NCBI GenBank assembly: GCA_027488845.1
Contig: JAIYBC010000041.1
Span: 62,001-126,000, forward strand
Direction of reading: 5' to 3'
Source: Verrucomicrobiales bacterium
GTDB lineage: Bacteria > Verrucomicrobiota > Verrucomicrobiia > Limisphaerales > UBA9464
Length of the DNA stretch: 64,000 nt
Below are positions 33,896 through 45,881 of the stretch, in pieces. The position numbers and the translations under genes were made by a program. A model generated the notes under the pieces. The model was given only the letters and a program-made list of their open reading frames with translations. It was not told where the DNA came from and did no database searches. Numbering within the stretch: position 1 is the first letter of the stretch; every line of letters begins with the position of its first letter.

Positions 33896-34984
33896 GTGAC
33901 TGACGAGCCTCTAATTCGATTGTTCCAGCGTCATTTTGCTGACCCGGTTGCAGCCTTGAGGCGACTGGACTCGCATCTGGCTGACGTCGGGTTGCCGTTC
34001 GATCTAAAAGCTCAACTGCGGGAGCTTTCGTTCCCGGCCCAGCCGGGGCTGCCGAACGGAGTTCCGTCATGCATTTATTACTTCGTTCCGAATTCTCGGC
34101 GAGGCTCGGACCAGCCCGCTCCGGAAGACCCGCTCCATCCGTCTTTCGTTAACGCCTGCGACGGAATCGGTTTGAACCTTGGCTGCCCTGTCCGGCTCTT
34201 ACGTGCGTTGGACGCGCTCGCTCAACTCGCCGCCGATGACCGGCGCCCGCCGATAGACGCCCTTCGCAACTCACCGGAGCACCTAAATGCGGTCGAAGAA
34301 CTCCTCTGGCTCACCGGCTGGAAGTCTCCCTCGGCACTGCGGCGGGGCGGTCAATTCCCCGGTATCAACGGTGACGTGGACTGGTTTCTCGCAGCGAGCG
34401 GCTTCCCGATTTTCGTTGAGGCGAAGTTCCGCCGCTCTGACTGGCCCCGATTGTCGGACGGGAACAGTTTTGTCCGAATGGGCGACGGATTCCTGTCGAG
34501 CGCGGCTCACAAGTTCCCCGACCCACCCCAGACGACCGCCGTTCACGTCCTCGGCATCACGACCTTCGCGAACATCACTAACGATATCCTGCACCTTATC
34601 GGTGCCGAGTTGGAGGCAACCCCTCAAATCCACGCGGTTGTCGTTCGGAGTCTGCTCCAGATGACGCATGTCATTTCTTTGCACGTCGACATTCGAGACC
34701 GTGTGCTTGCCTTGCTCGCTGTTCCATCCATCGCGGACTTCCCGGTTAATCACGGCGTTTTCTTCCACCGCGAGCAACGCGAGGAACGAGTGGCTCAACG
34801 GCCCTCACAAGGCGGCTCGATTGCCAAGTCCAGAGCTGTCTGCTGGTCCATACGCCCGCAGGGCGCCGTCCCGTTTTCGATGCCTGAGCCGAGCCTTTAT
34901 CGCCTGAGTATCCCGACACGCGGGGCCGATGGTGAACCGCATTTCCAAGTCATTCCCAAATACCTGATGTCTTCTCACGCATGA
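33896..34984 (+). CDS. Candidate PD-(D/E)XK nuclease of defence operon
   Basis: A 362-aa protein starting with GTG. It is not a family I know by name. A central motif fits the PD-(D/E)XK nuclease core: GDVDWFLAASGF (D at the end of a strand) followed by FPIFVEAKFRR (E-x-K). C-terminal strands and helices follow. Its stop overlaps the DUF1156 start as ATGA, so it is probably the restriction partner coupled to the methylase. That role is inferred from the motif and position. Confidence 0.65.
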   Translation: MTDEPLIRLFQRHFADPVAALRRLDSHLADVGLPFDLKAQLRELSFPAQPGLPNGVPSCIYYFVPNSRRGSDQPAPEDPLHPSFVNACDGIGLNLGCPVRLLRALDALAQLAADDRRPPIDALRNSPEHLNAVEELLWLTGWKSPSALRRGGQFPGINGDVDWFLAASGFPIFVEAKFRRSDWPRLSDGNSFVRMGDGFLSSAAHKFPDPPQTTAVHVLGITTFANITNDILHLIGAELEATPQIHAVVVRSLLQMTHVISLHVDIRDRVLALLAVPSIADFPVNHGVFFHREQREERVAQRPSQGGSIAKSRAVCWSIRPQGAVPFSMPEPSLYRLSIPTRGADGEPHFQVIPKYLMSSHA

Positions 34985-37881
34985 CCTACAAAAAGAAGCT
35001 GATCGAAGTGGCGTTGCCGCTGGAGGACATCAATCGCGAGGCGGCGCGGGAGAAGTCCATCCGGCATGGGCATCCGTCCACGTTGCACTTGTGGTGGGCG
35101 CGACGGCCGTTGGCGGCCTGTAGGGCGGTCCTGTTTTCGTCATTGGTGGATGATCCGTCGGAGTGTGTGGCGGAGCTCATGGCAGATGCGGCGAAGCGGA
35201 AGGCGGCGGAGAAGGCCTTTACGGTTCAGAAGAGGGCGTGGGATTCGCGAAAGGCGATCTTCGACAAAGCAGCGGCATCAGGAATGCCGGTGACCAGCAA
35301 CCCGCCTCCAGGCCTGGAGCCGAAGGTTGAGGACATTCTCGTCGAGACGGAGCGCGAGCGCTTGTTCGACATCATTCGCGAGCTGGTGAAATGGGATAAC
35401 TCCAACGATGACCGCACGCTCAACAAGGCGCGGGCGGAGATAATGCGGTCCACTGGCGGCAATCCGCCGCCAGTGTATGATCCGTTTTGCGGCGGCGGTT
35501 CGATTCCGCTGGAGGCGCAGCGGCTCGGACTGGAGGCGCACGCCAGCGATTTGAATCCCGTGCCGGTGCTCATCAATAAGGCGCTCATCGAAATTCCGCC
35601 GAAGTTCGCGGCGAAGCCGCCGGTGAACCCGGAGTCGCGGAAGAGGTTGAGCGCGTCCGGCTCATGGAAGGGTGCGGCGGGATTGGCCGAGGACATTCGT
35701 TACTACGGCCAATGGATGCGCGACGAGGCTGAGAAACGCATCGGCCATCTCTATCCAAAGCTGAGACTGCCCAAGGACCACGGCGGCGGCGAAGCAACGG
35801 TGATTGCGTGGCTGTGGGCGCGAACGGTGGCCAGTCCCAACCCGGCGGCCAAAGGTGCGCATGTGCCGCTGGTACGGTCGTTCTGGCTCTCGACCAAGGC
35901 AGGTAAGAAGGCGTGGGTTGAACCCGTGGTGGACCAGGGCACGATGACCTATCGGTTTGAAGTTCACACGGGCAACGGCGAACCACGCGCGGGCACGATG
36001 AGTCGCAACGGTGGCTTGTGCCTGCTCACTGGCAGTCCGATGCCGCTGGACTACATTCGCACGGAAGGCAAGGCCGGTCGGTTAGGAGCGCGGATGATGG
36101 CGATCGTGGCGGAAGGGCCGGGCGGGCGGGCCTACCTTCTTCCGACCAACGAACATGAACGGATTGCACTGGCAGTGGAAGCGCCGGACAACGTGCCGGA
36201 TACCGACATGGTTGTGAACTCGCGCTACATGACACCGACCGGCTATGGCATGACAAAGCACCGGCACCTGTTTACGAACCGTCAACTCGCTACGCTAGCC
36301 ACGATGTGTGACCTAGTAGACGAGGCCCGATCCAAAGCACTTGAGGACTCTAAAAGCGACACGGCCCACGCAAATGCGGTCGCTACATATCTCGGCTTTG
36401 CACTGAGCAAGGCGCTGGATCGCAATACTAGTCTCTGCTCGTGGGAGCCAGGAATGGGCCGTATGGGTCATACATTTGGGCGCCAGGCAATCCCGCTGAT
36501 CTGGGATTATGTTGAGACTAATCCATTCGCTGGTGCCGGTGGCGACATATACGGCGTGGTTCATTCACTGTGCGAGGTTTTGGACAAGCTGCCTGCCGGC
36601 AGGGCAGGCACAGTTTCCCAGCTTAGTGCTGAGGAGCTGGCGAACAGCCGAACGTGCATGTTTTCGACAGACCCGCCATACTACGACAACGTTCCTTACG
36701 CAGATCTCTCTGACTTCTTTTACGTGTGGCTGCGTCGCTGCCTACTGCCACTTTACCCCGACCTGCTCGGAACTGTGCTTGTGCCGAAGGCTCAGGAATT
36801 GGTTGCAGACCCGCTTCGACACGGCGGCAAAGACGAGGCGCGGTCCTTTTTCGAGGGCGGCATTAGTCGGGTGTTCGCACGAATGCGGGAGGCGGGCGAT
36901 CTGCGATTTCCAACGACTATCTACTACGCTTTCAAACAATCTGAAGATGAAGGCGATGCAAACGAGGATGCCGAAAGCTCAAGCGCCAAGCGCTCTTCGA
37001 CTGGATGGGAAACGTTCTTGCAGGGCTTGGTAAACGCCGGTTGGCAAGTTGACGGCACTTGGCCAATGCGCACGGAATTGGGTAATCGGATGCGAAACAT
37101 GTCCAGTAACGCACTCGCTTCTTCAATTGTCCTTGTTTGCAGGCCTCGCCCGAGCGACGCGGGCGTGGCGTCGCGCCGCGATTTTCTGGGTGCGCTAAAG
37201 CGGGAATTGCCCGAGGCGCTGCGGAATCTGCAGAAGGGGAATATCGCGCCGGTGGATTTGGCACAAGCTGCCATAGGGCCGGGCATGGCCGTGTTCAGCC
37301 GTTACGCTCGCGTGCTCGAAACCAATGGCGACCCGATGGGAGTGCGCACCGCACTGTCGCTCATCAACCAGTCGCTCGACGAAGTCTTGGCCGAACAGGA
37401 AGGCGAGTTCGACGCGGACACGCGCTGGGCGCTGGCGTGGTTCGACCAATACGGCTTCACCGAGGGCGCCTACGGCCAGGCCGAGACTCTCTCGACGGCG
37501 AAGAACACCAGTGTGTCCGGCATGGTCGAAGCCGGTATCCTCGCGGCCAAAGCCGGGAAGGTGCGTCTGCTGAAGAAGGAGGAACTCCCGGCAGATTGGG
37601 ACCCAGCCAACGACGACCGCCTCACCGTCTGGGAGGCAACGCATCATCTCATCCGATCCCTCGACAGCGGCGAACAAACTGCCGCCGGGTTGTTGAAGAA
37701 ACTAGGCGCGATTGCCGAAATCGCCCGCGACCTCAGCTACCGCCTCTACACCGTCTGCGAACGCCGCAAATGGTCGCAAGACGCCATCGGCTACAACGCG
37801 CTCGTCCTAAGCTGGCCGGATTTGAAACGCCTGGCGGACGAACAGAAGGCGACGGGACCGAGCCAGGGGGAACTGATTTAA
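34981..37881 (+). CDS. DUF1156 N6-adenine DNA methyltransferase
   Basis: A 966-aa protein. The N-terminus (KKKLIEVALPLEDINREAAR, then GHPSTLHLWWARRPLAACRA) is the DUF1156 signature. The methylase domain has motif I DPFCGGGSIPLEA (167-179) with an aspartate-containing SDLN loop for AdoMet, and catalytic motif IV DPPYYDNVPYAD at 564-575. It should modify adenine (or cytosine) in its recognition site, protecting self DNA. DUF1156 methylases pair with DUF499 ATPases and SNF2 helicases in DISARM-like defence clusters, as here. The gene has a perfect palindrome CCTGCCGGCAGG (36592-36603) in its middle, inside coding sequence for LPAGRAG. Confidence 0.92.
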   Translation: MTYKKKLIEVALPLEDINREAAREKSIRHGHPSTLHLWWARRPLAACRAVLFSSLVDDPSECVAELMADAAKRKAAEKAFTVQKRAWDSRKAIFDKAAASGMPVTSNPPPGLEPKVEDILVETERERLFDIIRELVKWDNSNDDRTLNKARAEIMRSTGGNPPPVYDPFCGGGSIPLEAQRLGLEAHASDLNPVPVLINKALIEIPPKFAAKPPVNPESRKRLSASGSWKGAAGLAEDIRYYGQWMRDEAEKRIGHLYPKLRLPKDHGGGEATVIAWLWARTVASPNPAAKGAHVPLVRSFWLSTKAGKKAWVEPVVDQGTMTYRFEVHTGNGEPRAGTMSRNGGLCLLTGSPMPLDYIRTEGKAGRLGARMMAIVAEGPGGRAYLLPTNEHERIALAVEAPDNVPDTDMVVNSRYMTPTGYGMTKHRHLFTNRQLATLATMCDLVDEARSKALEDSKSDTAHANAVATYLGFALSKALDRNTSLCSWEPGMGRMGHTFGRQAIPLIWDYVETNPFAGAGGDIYGVVHSLCEVLDKLPAGRAGTVSQLSAEELANSRTCMFSTDPPYYDNVPYADLSDFFYVWLRRCLLPLYPDLLGTVLVPKAQELVADPLRHGGKDEARSFFEGGISRVFARMREAGDLRFPTTIYYAFKQSEDEGDANEDAESSSAKRSSTGWETFLQGLVNAGWQVDGTWPMRTELGNRMRNMSSNALASSIVLVCRPRPSDAGVASRRDFLGALKRELPEALRNLQKGNIAPVDLAQAAIGPGMAVFSRYARVLETNGDPMGVRTALSLINQSLDEVLAEQEGEFDADTRWALAWFDQYGFTEGAYGQAETLSTAKNTSVSGMVEAGILAAKAGKVRLLKKEELPADWDPANDDRLTVWEATHHLIRSLDSGEQTAAGLLKKLGAIAEIARDLSYRLYTVCERRKWSQDAIGYNALVLSWPDLKRLADEQKATGPSQGELI

Positions 37882-37899
37882 CGGAGAACCAGTCACGCC

Positions 37900-38799
37900 A
37901 TGCCAACACAACGAGGTCGCTACTACCTGTCGAGGGTCATCAAGCTTGGAAGCCTGACGCAGGACAAACTGGCGCAGGCTATTCTGGGTGCGCCTGTGTT
38001 GCAGATCGGAAAATTTCAGTGGGCTATCACGGACACCTTCGATGGCCGCGAATCCGATCCGAAGTTTCTCTTCGGCAAATTGGCAAAGTATTCCAGCGAG
38101 GGGCGGGTCACGGTGGTGGACCCTGAGAAGAAGTCCCAGTTGGATGCGCTCGCCCCGAACCTCCTGGTCGCGAGTGCACCCTTTGTGTATCTGCCGGAGT
38201 TTTCGGGCATTGCCTTCCTTCACGTTTGGAATGGCATTCAGGAGGACCTCTTTCCGAAACGGTTCTGCTCACTGATCGAAGCCGCCTACCAGAACTTCTT
38301 TGTCGATTGTTCGGTTGAACCGGTAGCCGATTACCGGGCGTTCGTGGAGAAGTTGGACAACCTCGACCGAATTACTGAGCTGAGCGCCAAGGTTCATCCA
38401 CCGAATCCCCTTTTTGGCCATCTCTGGGGTCCGTTGAAGGACTACATTGTTCAACGAAACGCCGAAGAGGTAGCGGTAAGGGAGAAGAAGACTGATGGCG
38501 AAGGACTCAAGACCGAATTACGGGAACTGATGCGCGAACTTCTGGCCGGGCCGCCTTCCGCTCCACCCTCAACCGCTCCGCAAAAAGTGGACATTACCGA
38601 TGCGGCAATGCTGATGGCCGCCGACGGGTATGGGCACGGCAAGGTGACCGGAGAGCAAAAGGGCGAGGTGGTGATCATCCGCACTTCGGACACCCACAAA
38701 AGCTTCCTGCATTCCAAGGAGCCCGATCCGGTCGAACTGGCTTCAGCGGCGGCGAAGTTGTTCAAGGGAATCTCCGACGAACGCCACATGGAGCATTGA
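37900..38799 (+). CDS. Unrecognised conserved defence-operon protein
   Basis: A 299-aa soluble protein with no family I recognise. The first 170 residues are mixed alpha/beta (YYLSRVIKLGSLTQDKL, GKFQWAITDTFDG, APFVYLPEFSGIAFLHVW). A charged, proline-rich linker at about 195-225 leads to a small C-terminal beta-rich domain with VIIRTSDTHKSF. It lies 18 bases after the DUF1156 gene and its stop overlaps the next start, so it belongs to the same operon. Homologous clusters often carry a DUF3780 gene at a comparable position; I cannot confirm that this is one. Confidence 0.8.
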   Translation: MPTQRGRYYLSRVIKLGSLTQDKLAQAILGAPVLQIGKFQWAITDTFDGRESDPKFLFGKLAKYSSEGRVTVVDPEKKSQLDALAPNLLVASAPFVYLPEFSGIAFLHVWNGIQEDLFPKRFCSLIEAAYQNFFVDCSVEPVADYRAFVEKLDNLDRITELSAKVHPPNPLFGHLWGPLKDYIVQRNAEEVAVREKKTDGEGLKTELRELMRELLAGPPSAPPSTAPQKVDITDAAMLMAADGYGHGKVTGEQKGEVVIIRTSDTHKSFLHSKEPDPVELASAAAKLFKGISDERHMEH

Positions 38800-39284
38800 T
38801 GAGAGGCATTCCAGCCATTCTGCGGTCGATCTTCATCTCCCCGGAGTTTCTGGTGGTTATCGCAGGGGTGGCATTGGCCTGTGTGTTTCCAATGGAGTGT
38901 ATTTGGATCAGCCAGCGCATCAGTCAGCAGCCTGAATTGCTGAAGTATGCGTGGCTACTTCCTGCCGGATTGGTGGCCTACGACCTCAAGGTGGCAAAAA
39001 GCATCCTGCTCCCCGATGCTGACAAGAAGATGCTTTTGCAAGGCTGGCAGCGCTACTGGGAACTGAAGTCCACCACCACCGTCGGAGTGCTATACGGATT
39101 CGGATTTGCCGTAGCAGGACTGGTGACGATGGCCTTCGATTGGAAGGTTCCAGCTTCGCATCAGGCGGCCACATTGCTTGTGGCGGTCATCGGGGCGGTG
39201 GTAGTCACTGCTTCGCTGTTCTACGCACAGATCCGGATCGAAGAGCTGTTTCGAGAGCACAATCAGAGCAATACACCACGATGA
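38799..39284 (+). CDS. Small polytopic membrane protein
   Basis: A 161-aa protein from the ATG at 38799, overlapping the previous stop by one base (TGATG). Four hydrophobic segments are visible (about 12-33, 45-62, 92-112, 124-145), the last ending in a short C-terminal cytoplasmic tail with RIEELFRE. I do not recognise a family. Small membrane proteins in defence operons are often effectors that damage the membrane, but here this is only a hypothesis. No signal peptide. Confidence 0.75.
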   Translation: MRGIPAILRSIFISPEFLVVIAGVALACVFPMECIWISQRISQQPELLKYAWLLPAGLVAYDLKVAKSILLPDADKKMLLQGWQRYWELKSTTTVGVLYGFGFAVAGLVTMAFDWKVPASHQAATLLVAVIGAVVVTASLFYAQIRIEELFREHNQSNTPR

Positions 39285-39352
39285 ACCACAGTGTTTTCAA
39301 TTCCCTACAAACAGCTCAGCTTGTGGCAGCTCAACTTTACCAGCACTGAATC

Positions 39353-42709
<3,357 letters not shown>

Positions 42710-42715
42710 TGAAGA

Positions 42716-42745
42716 AAGCCCTCCATGGCTGGAGGGCTTTCGTTT
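42716..42745 (+). terminator. Strong intrinsic terminator of defence operon
   Basis: AAGCCCTCCA (42716-42725) pairs perfectly with TGGAGGGCTT (42730-42739) around a 4-base loop, followed by TTCGTTT, seven bases after the DUF499 stop. Confidence 0.85.
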
Positions 42746-42852
42746 CAGGGGTGGAAATACCACAGCTCCTTGAGGGAGCTGAAGTTCCGAATGAACGAAG
42801 TAGGCTGGGGTAAAGCGGGTGATTGCGCGCCAGGTTGATGAATCCGGGCGGA

Positions 42853-43179
42853 TCAGGTCAGGGGGCGCTCCGTCTTCGGCAGTACCCCTCGGTTCAGGTC
42901 CGACCGAGCCGGACCGGACGGCGGCGTCGGTTGCCGGGTGATCCAGGAATGGGCTTCGTCTGCTACCTTGGAGAGTTTCAACAGGTCGTCCCGGCCGAAG
43001 GACGTGGTCGAGTGCCAGTCGTTCCCTTCGCGGTAGCTCCGTACGAAGGTCACGTTGTGCCGGACACCCTCCGAGGTGTGGTTGGCCCAGATGACGGCTT
43101 TGACGAGTCCGATGCGGATCTCGTGCACCGGACGGGCCGGCTTGGGACGTGGATTGGGGTTCAGGTTTGTTTTGGACAT
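42853..43179 (-). CDS. Small mobile-element-associated protein
   Basis: A 108-aa protein. The segment RPVHEIRIG-x-VKAVIWAN, then GVRHNVTFVRSYREG and SFGRDDLLKLSKVADEAHSWI matches a small family very common on plasmids and ICEs next to radC genes, as here (RadC-like gene 75 bases upstream). The ATG is followed by a basic, proline-rich N-terminal stretch. It looks like a single-domain beta-rich binding protein; its function is unknown. Confidence 0.85.
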   Translation of the reverse strand: MSKTNLNPNPRPKPARPVHEIRIGLVKAVIWANHTSEGVRHNVTFVRSYREGNDWHSTTSFGRDDLLKLSKVADEAHSWITRQPTPPSGPARSDLNRGVLPKTERPLT

Positions 43180-43253
43180 AGACAGTTCCTCCTATGTCCC
43201 CCAGTCGCTGGCCGAGCGGCGTCCGCTCCATTGGAACGAGTGTTCGGCCGGAA

Positions 43254-43886
43254 TCAGCTCAAGGGCGTGCAGAAGTGGCCCATTTCCTTGAGCGAACAGT
43301 AGTCCCGGGGACGTTCGGTGGTCTTGCAGCCGAGGATGACGTGGTCCAGCACTTCGATGCGCATGAGGGCCCCGATGCGGGCGAGGTCCCGCGTGACGCG
43401 GATGTCGGCTTCGCTCGGAGCGGGATCACCACTCGGGTGGTTGTGGGCGAGGATGACGGCTGAGGCCTTTCGCAGGATCGGCGGACCAAACACCTCCCGA
43501 GCGTGGACCAGTACCTGGTCGAGGATGCCTTTGGAGATGTGGTCCACCCCGATGACCCGGCGACGGGTGTTCACCGAGACGACGACGAAATGCTCGACCA
43601 CATGGACGCCCATTTCCTCGCGCAGCAGGTTCGCGACGTTCTCCGGACAGTCGACGACCGGCGATTCCGAGTAGGTCTCGCGTGAGAGCCGTTGGGCCAG
43701 CAGGAAGGCCGAGCGAACCGCCGAGGCCTTGGCGGGGCCCAGTCCCTTGAGCTGACGCAGCTCCTCCAAGGGCGCCTGGGCGATGGCTCTAAGGCCACCG
43801 TACCGCTGTAACAACGCCGCCGCGGGCTTCGGCCCGGTCAGCGACGACAACAACTCCGCATTCGAAACCTGCTCCAACGGCTGCAT
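43254..43886 (-). CDS. RadC-like JAMM-domain protein of mobile element
   Basis: A 210-aa protein from the ATG at 43886, which has GGGAGGTG upstream. An N-terminal helix-hairpin-helix segment (LKGLGPAKASAVRSAF, about 46-61) is followed by the JAB/JAMM metalloprotease-like core with H148, H150 and D161 in AHNHPSGDPAPSEAD. This is the RadC/YsxC-adjacent family; the chromosomal protein's role is unclear, and mobile copies such as this one are typical of conjugative elements. It forms a pair with the small gene downstream. Confidence 0.93.
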   Translation of the reverse strand: MQPLEQVSNAELLSSLTGPKPAAALLQRYGGLRAIAQAPLEELRQLKGLGPAKASAVRSAFLLAQRLSRETYSESPVVDCPENVANLLREEMGVHVVEHFVVVSVNTRRRVIGVDHISKGILDQVLVHAREVFGPPILRKASAVILAHNHPSGDPAPSEADIRVTRDLARIGALMRIEVLDHVILGCKTTERPRDYCSLKEMGHFCTPLS

Positions 43887-44144
43887 GACACACCTCCCAA
43901 ATGGAATGCCCACGGGACATCCGCAGGGCTTTGGTGGGCGTTATGCGAAGTCACGACGGTTGTGTGCGGTCTGAGCTAGAGGCCCGGCCAGAATGGGGCT
44001 TTGGAAGCCGTCGAAACGGACGACCTGACCCAACCGCTTCATTCCCGGGTCAAACCGGCTACGATGGCCGATTCGGTACTCCGATTCCTGCGTAGATTCC
44101 TTCCCAGCGGAATCGGCGAGGGAAGTCGATCACGCGGCGATGCC

Positions 44145-44471
44145 ATGGGAAGCGAGAAGCAGCTGGGAAGCGTGAAGCTGGAGGAGGTCCTGCGGAAGCG
44201 GGAGCTCGGCCAAGCGCTCAACGCGAAGGAGTTCGCGATCCTTGCCGGAGTTTCCTACTCCATCGCGAGGCAGTGGTTCCGTCTTCCGGGATTCCCCGCC
44301 TTCCGCGGCTTCGTCTTTTGGAGCGACTTCACCGAATGGCGCAAAGAGCAGTTTCGCACCGATGGCAAACCCGTCCCTTCCTGTGCCACGGTTCCGACCC
44401 ACTCGATGGGAAGTGCGCCCTCGGTCGGACTGCCGGAGAGGGCGGCCCGGATTCTTCGCGAGGCGGGATAG
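44145..44471 (+). CDS. Small HTH/excisionase-like protein
   Basis: A 108-aa protein from the ATG at 44145; an in-frame ATG at 44064 would add 27 residues of arginine-rich sequence. The segment LNAKEFAILAGVSYSIARQW, then GFVFWSDFTEWRKEQF is a MerR/excisionase-type HTH with a short wing. Position near the tRNA end of the element fits an excisionase or control protein, but no integrase is in the window to pair with it. The C-terminal 40 residues are disordered. Confidence 0.65.
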   Translation: MGSEKQLGSVKLEEVLRKRELGQALNAKEFAILAGVSYSIARQWFRLPGFPAFRGFVFWSDFTEWRKEQFRTDGKPVPSCATVPTHSMGSAPSVGLPERAARILREAG

Positions 44472-44534
44472 CGGTTGGACTGATGGGGACTCTGGAAGAG
44501 TCCCCTGAGACCTCCCGGAATCGTCCCAAGATTC

Positions 44535-45416
44535 CTAGCAGCACTGGAGGGCCATCCAGACCTTGCTGAAGTCGCCACTCCGCGCGTCCGACTCACGTAC
44601 CCAGAAATAGAGGGTTCCGGCGTCTCCCCACATCCATCCGGTGTCGTTGTCGGTGTCGAGTTGGAGAAGCAGTCGCCATTCGGCGGCGTCCGCCTTCAAC
44701 TCCTCGGGCTTGGGTCGATGTAGGGCGTCCGTTGGACTCGCCAGTTGGCTTCGACGTAGGAAGAGCTCGCAGTCCTCTTCCATGTCGTCGGACTGGACCG
44801 GACTCGGGAAGCCCAGCATCTGGTGTGTCGGTCCGCCCTCGAATGGTTCATGCCGAAGGGTGTGGTAGGTTTCGCCATCCTTGTTCCAGTCGAACTCCGC
44901 CTCGGGCAGACGTGAACTGTCCGGAAGCAGATGGATGCGAACCGGAGTCACGGATTTCGCGTCGAAGACGCCCTCGTCCGGAAGGTCTTCAGGAGCTTCT
45001 CGGCGGCGCACAGCGAGATTTTCCAGTGCGAACAGGACCCGCCACGCACCGATGTCGTCCGGCTCGCCACCCCAAACACCCTGTTCGGAGTCGAAGAAGA
45101 AGTAGAGGCGACCCTTCTCCGGGAGGAACGACGGCAGCGCAGCGTGCACCGTGGCGAGGTCGATCTGCGCGAGGAATCCCAGCGGTTTGTCCTTCCAGAC
45201 GGGCCACTCCAGAGCATCCGGCATATCGGGCAGCCCGCCGAATCGGCTGAAGCCATCCTTGTTTCCCGATTGGAGATGGATGGCGGGGCGGGCATGGGAT
45301 CCAAGTCGTTGCAGGAGCTCTTCGGCCTGGGGAGTGCGTGGCGCCTTTGGCGAGCTGGCCGCTCCCGGCTGACCCGCGGAGGAGTCGGTGGAGAAGAGAC
45401 GACGAAACCAGTTCAT
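44535..45416 (-). CDS. DUF1963 (YwqG-like) protein
   Basis: A 293-aa protein. Landmarks of DUF1963 are present: SRFGGLPDMPDALEWP (about 58-73), LGFLAQIDLATV, GRLYFFFDSEQG, and a C-terminal LLLQLDTDNDTGWMWGDAGT with LYFWV. The fold is known from YwqG of Bacillus subtilis but the function is not; relatives are common near toxin-immunity genes. The protein has an N-terminal alanine/proline-rich 30 residues. It lies between the HTH gene and the tRNA, so it may be element cargo or the first chromosomal gene. Confidence 0.9.
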   Translation of the reverse strand: MNWFRRLFSTDSSAGQPGAASSPKAPRTPQAEELLQRLGSHARPAIHLQSGNKDGFSRFGGLPDMPDALEWPVWKDKPLGFLAQIDLATVHAALPSFLPEKGRLYFFFDSEQGVWGGEPDDIGAWRVLFALENLAVRRREAPEDLPDEGVFDAKSVTPVRIHLLPDSSRLPEAEFDWNKDGETYHTLRHEPFEGGPTHQMLGFPSPVQSDDMEEDCELFLRRSQLASPTDALHRPKPEELKADAAEWRLLLQLDTDNDTGWMWGDAGTLYFWVRESDARSGDFSKVWMALQCC

Positions 45417-45552
45417 TTTCGGTTCGGGAACTTCGATCGGGAGACGGCTCCGTGGGTAGGGAAACCGGAGGAAAGGAATCGAACTCCGGCGAAAACGCCG
45501 TCCGAAGAAACTTTTTTTGGAGGAAACCGAACCGGCTGGAGGAGCCCTCGGT

Positions 45553-45586
45553 TACTTGCACTCTACTTGCACTTTTTCGTAAGTGC
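45553..45586. repeat. Direct and inverted repeats beside tRNA 3' end
   Basis: TACTTGCACT occurs twice in tandem (45553-45562, 45564-45573). GCACTT (45569-45574) then pairs with AAGTGC (45581-45586) as a small hairpin. The cluster sits 15 bases beyond the tRNA 3' end, a typical place for recombinase arm sites or for a tRNA terminator. Confidence 0.4.
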
Positions 45587-45600
45587 TTGATAATCAGTGG

Positions 45601-45671
45601 AGCGGGTGAAGGGAATCGAACCCTCGTCTCAGGCTTGGGAAGCCCACATTCTACCATTGAACCACACCCGC
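45601..45671 (-). tRNA. tRNA-Gly(CCC)
   Basis: Read on the minus strand, the gene folds as a cloverleaf: acceptor GCGGGTG/CACCCGC, D-arm GTTC...GAAT, anticodon loop TTCCCAA with stem TGGGC/GCCTG, and T-arm AGGG with GTTCGATTC. The anticodon is CCC, for glycine codon GGG. The 3' CCA is not encoded. Its 3' end faces the mobile-element side of the window. Confidence 0.93.
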
Positions 45672-45881
45672 TTGCTGTCGGCGTCGCCGATGACCCTTTT
45701 CTAAGCCACTCCCGCCCCAGGTTCAAGGGCGGGTTCGGGGTGGGGAGCTCGGAGTTTTCAGTTCTCAGTGCGGAGGCGGTTGAGCAGAGAGCGGGGAGCA
45801 GGGAGCGAAAGGCTGGGCGATGGGGCCGCAGACAACGGACAACGGGCGACGGGCACCTTCCTCCTTGTCCACGGCGCTCGG

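Noticed and set aside
45474-45492. Partial copy of the tRNA end (GGAATCGAAC) as an att duplicate
   Set aside because: Only ten bases match the tRNA T-arm, too short to call an attachment site copy.
44989-45726. 245-codon minus-strand frame across the tRNA
   Set aside because: Its MVECGLPKPETRVRFPSPAP stretch is the familiar artefact of translating a tRNA gene.
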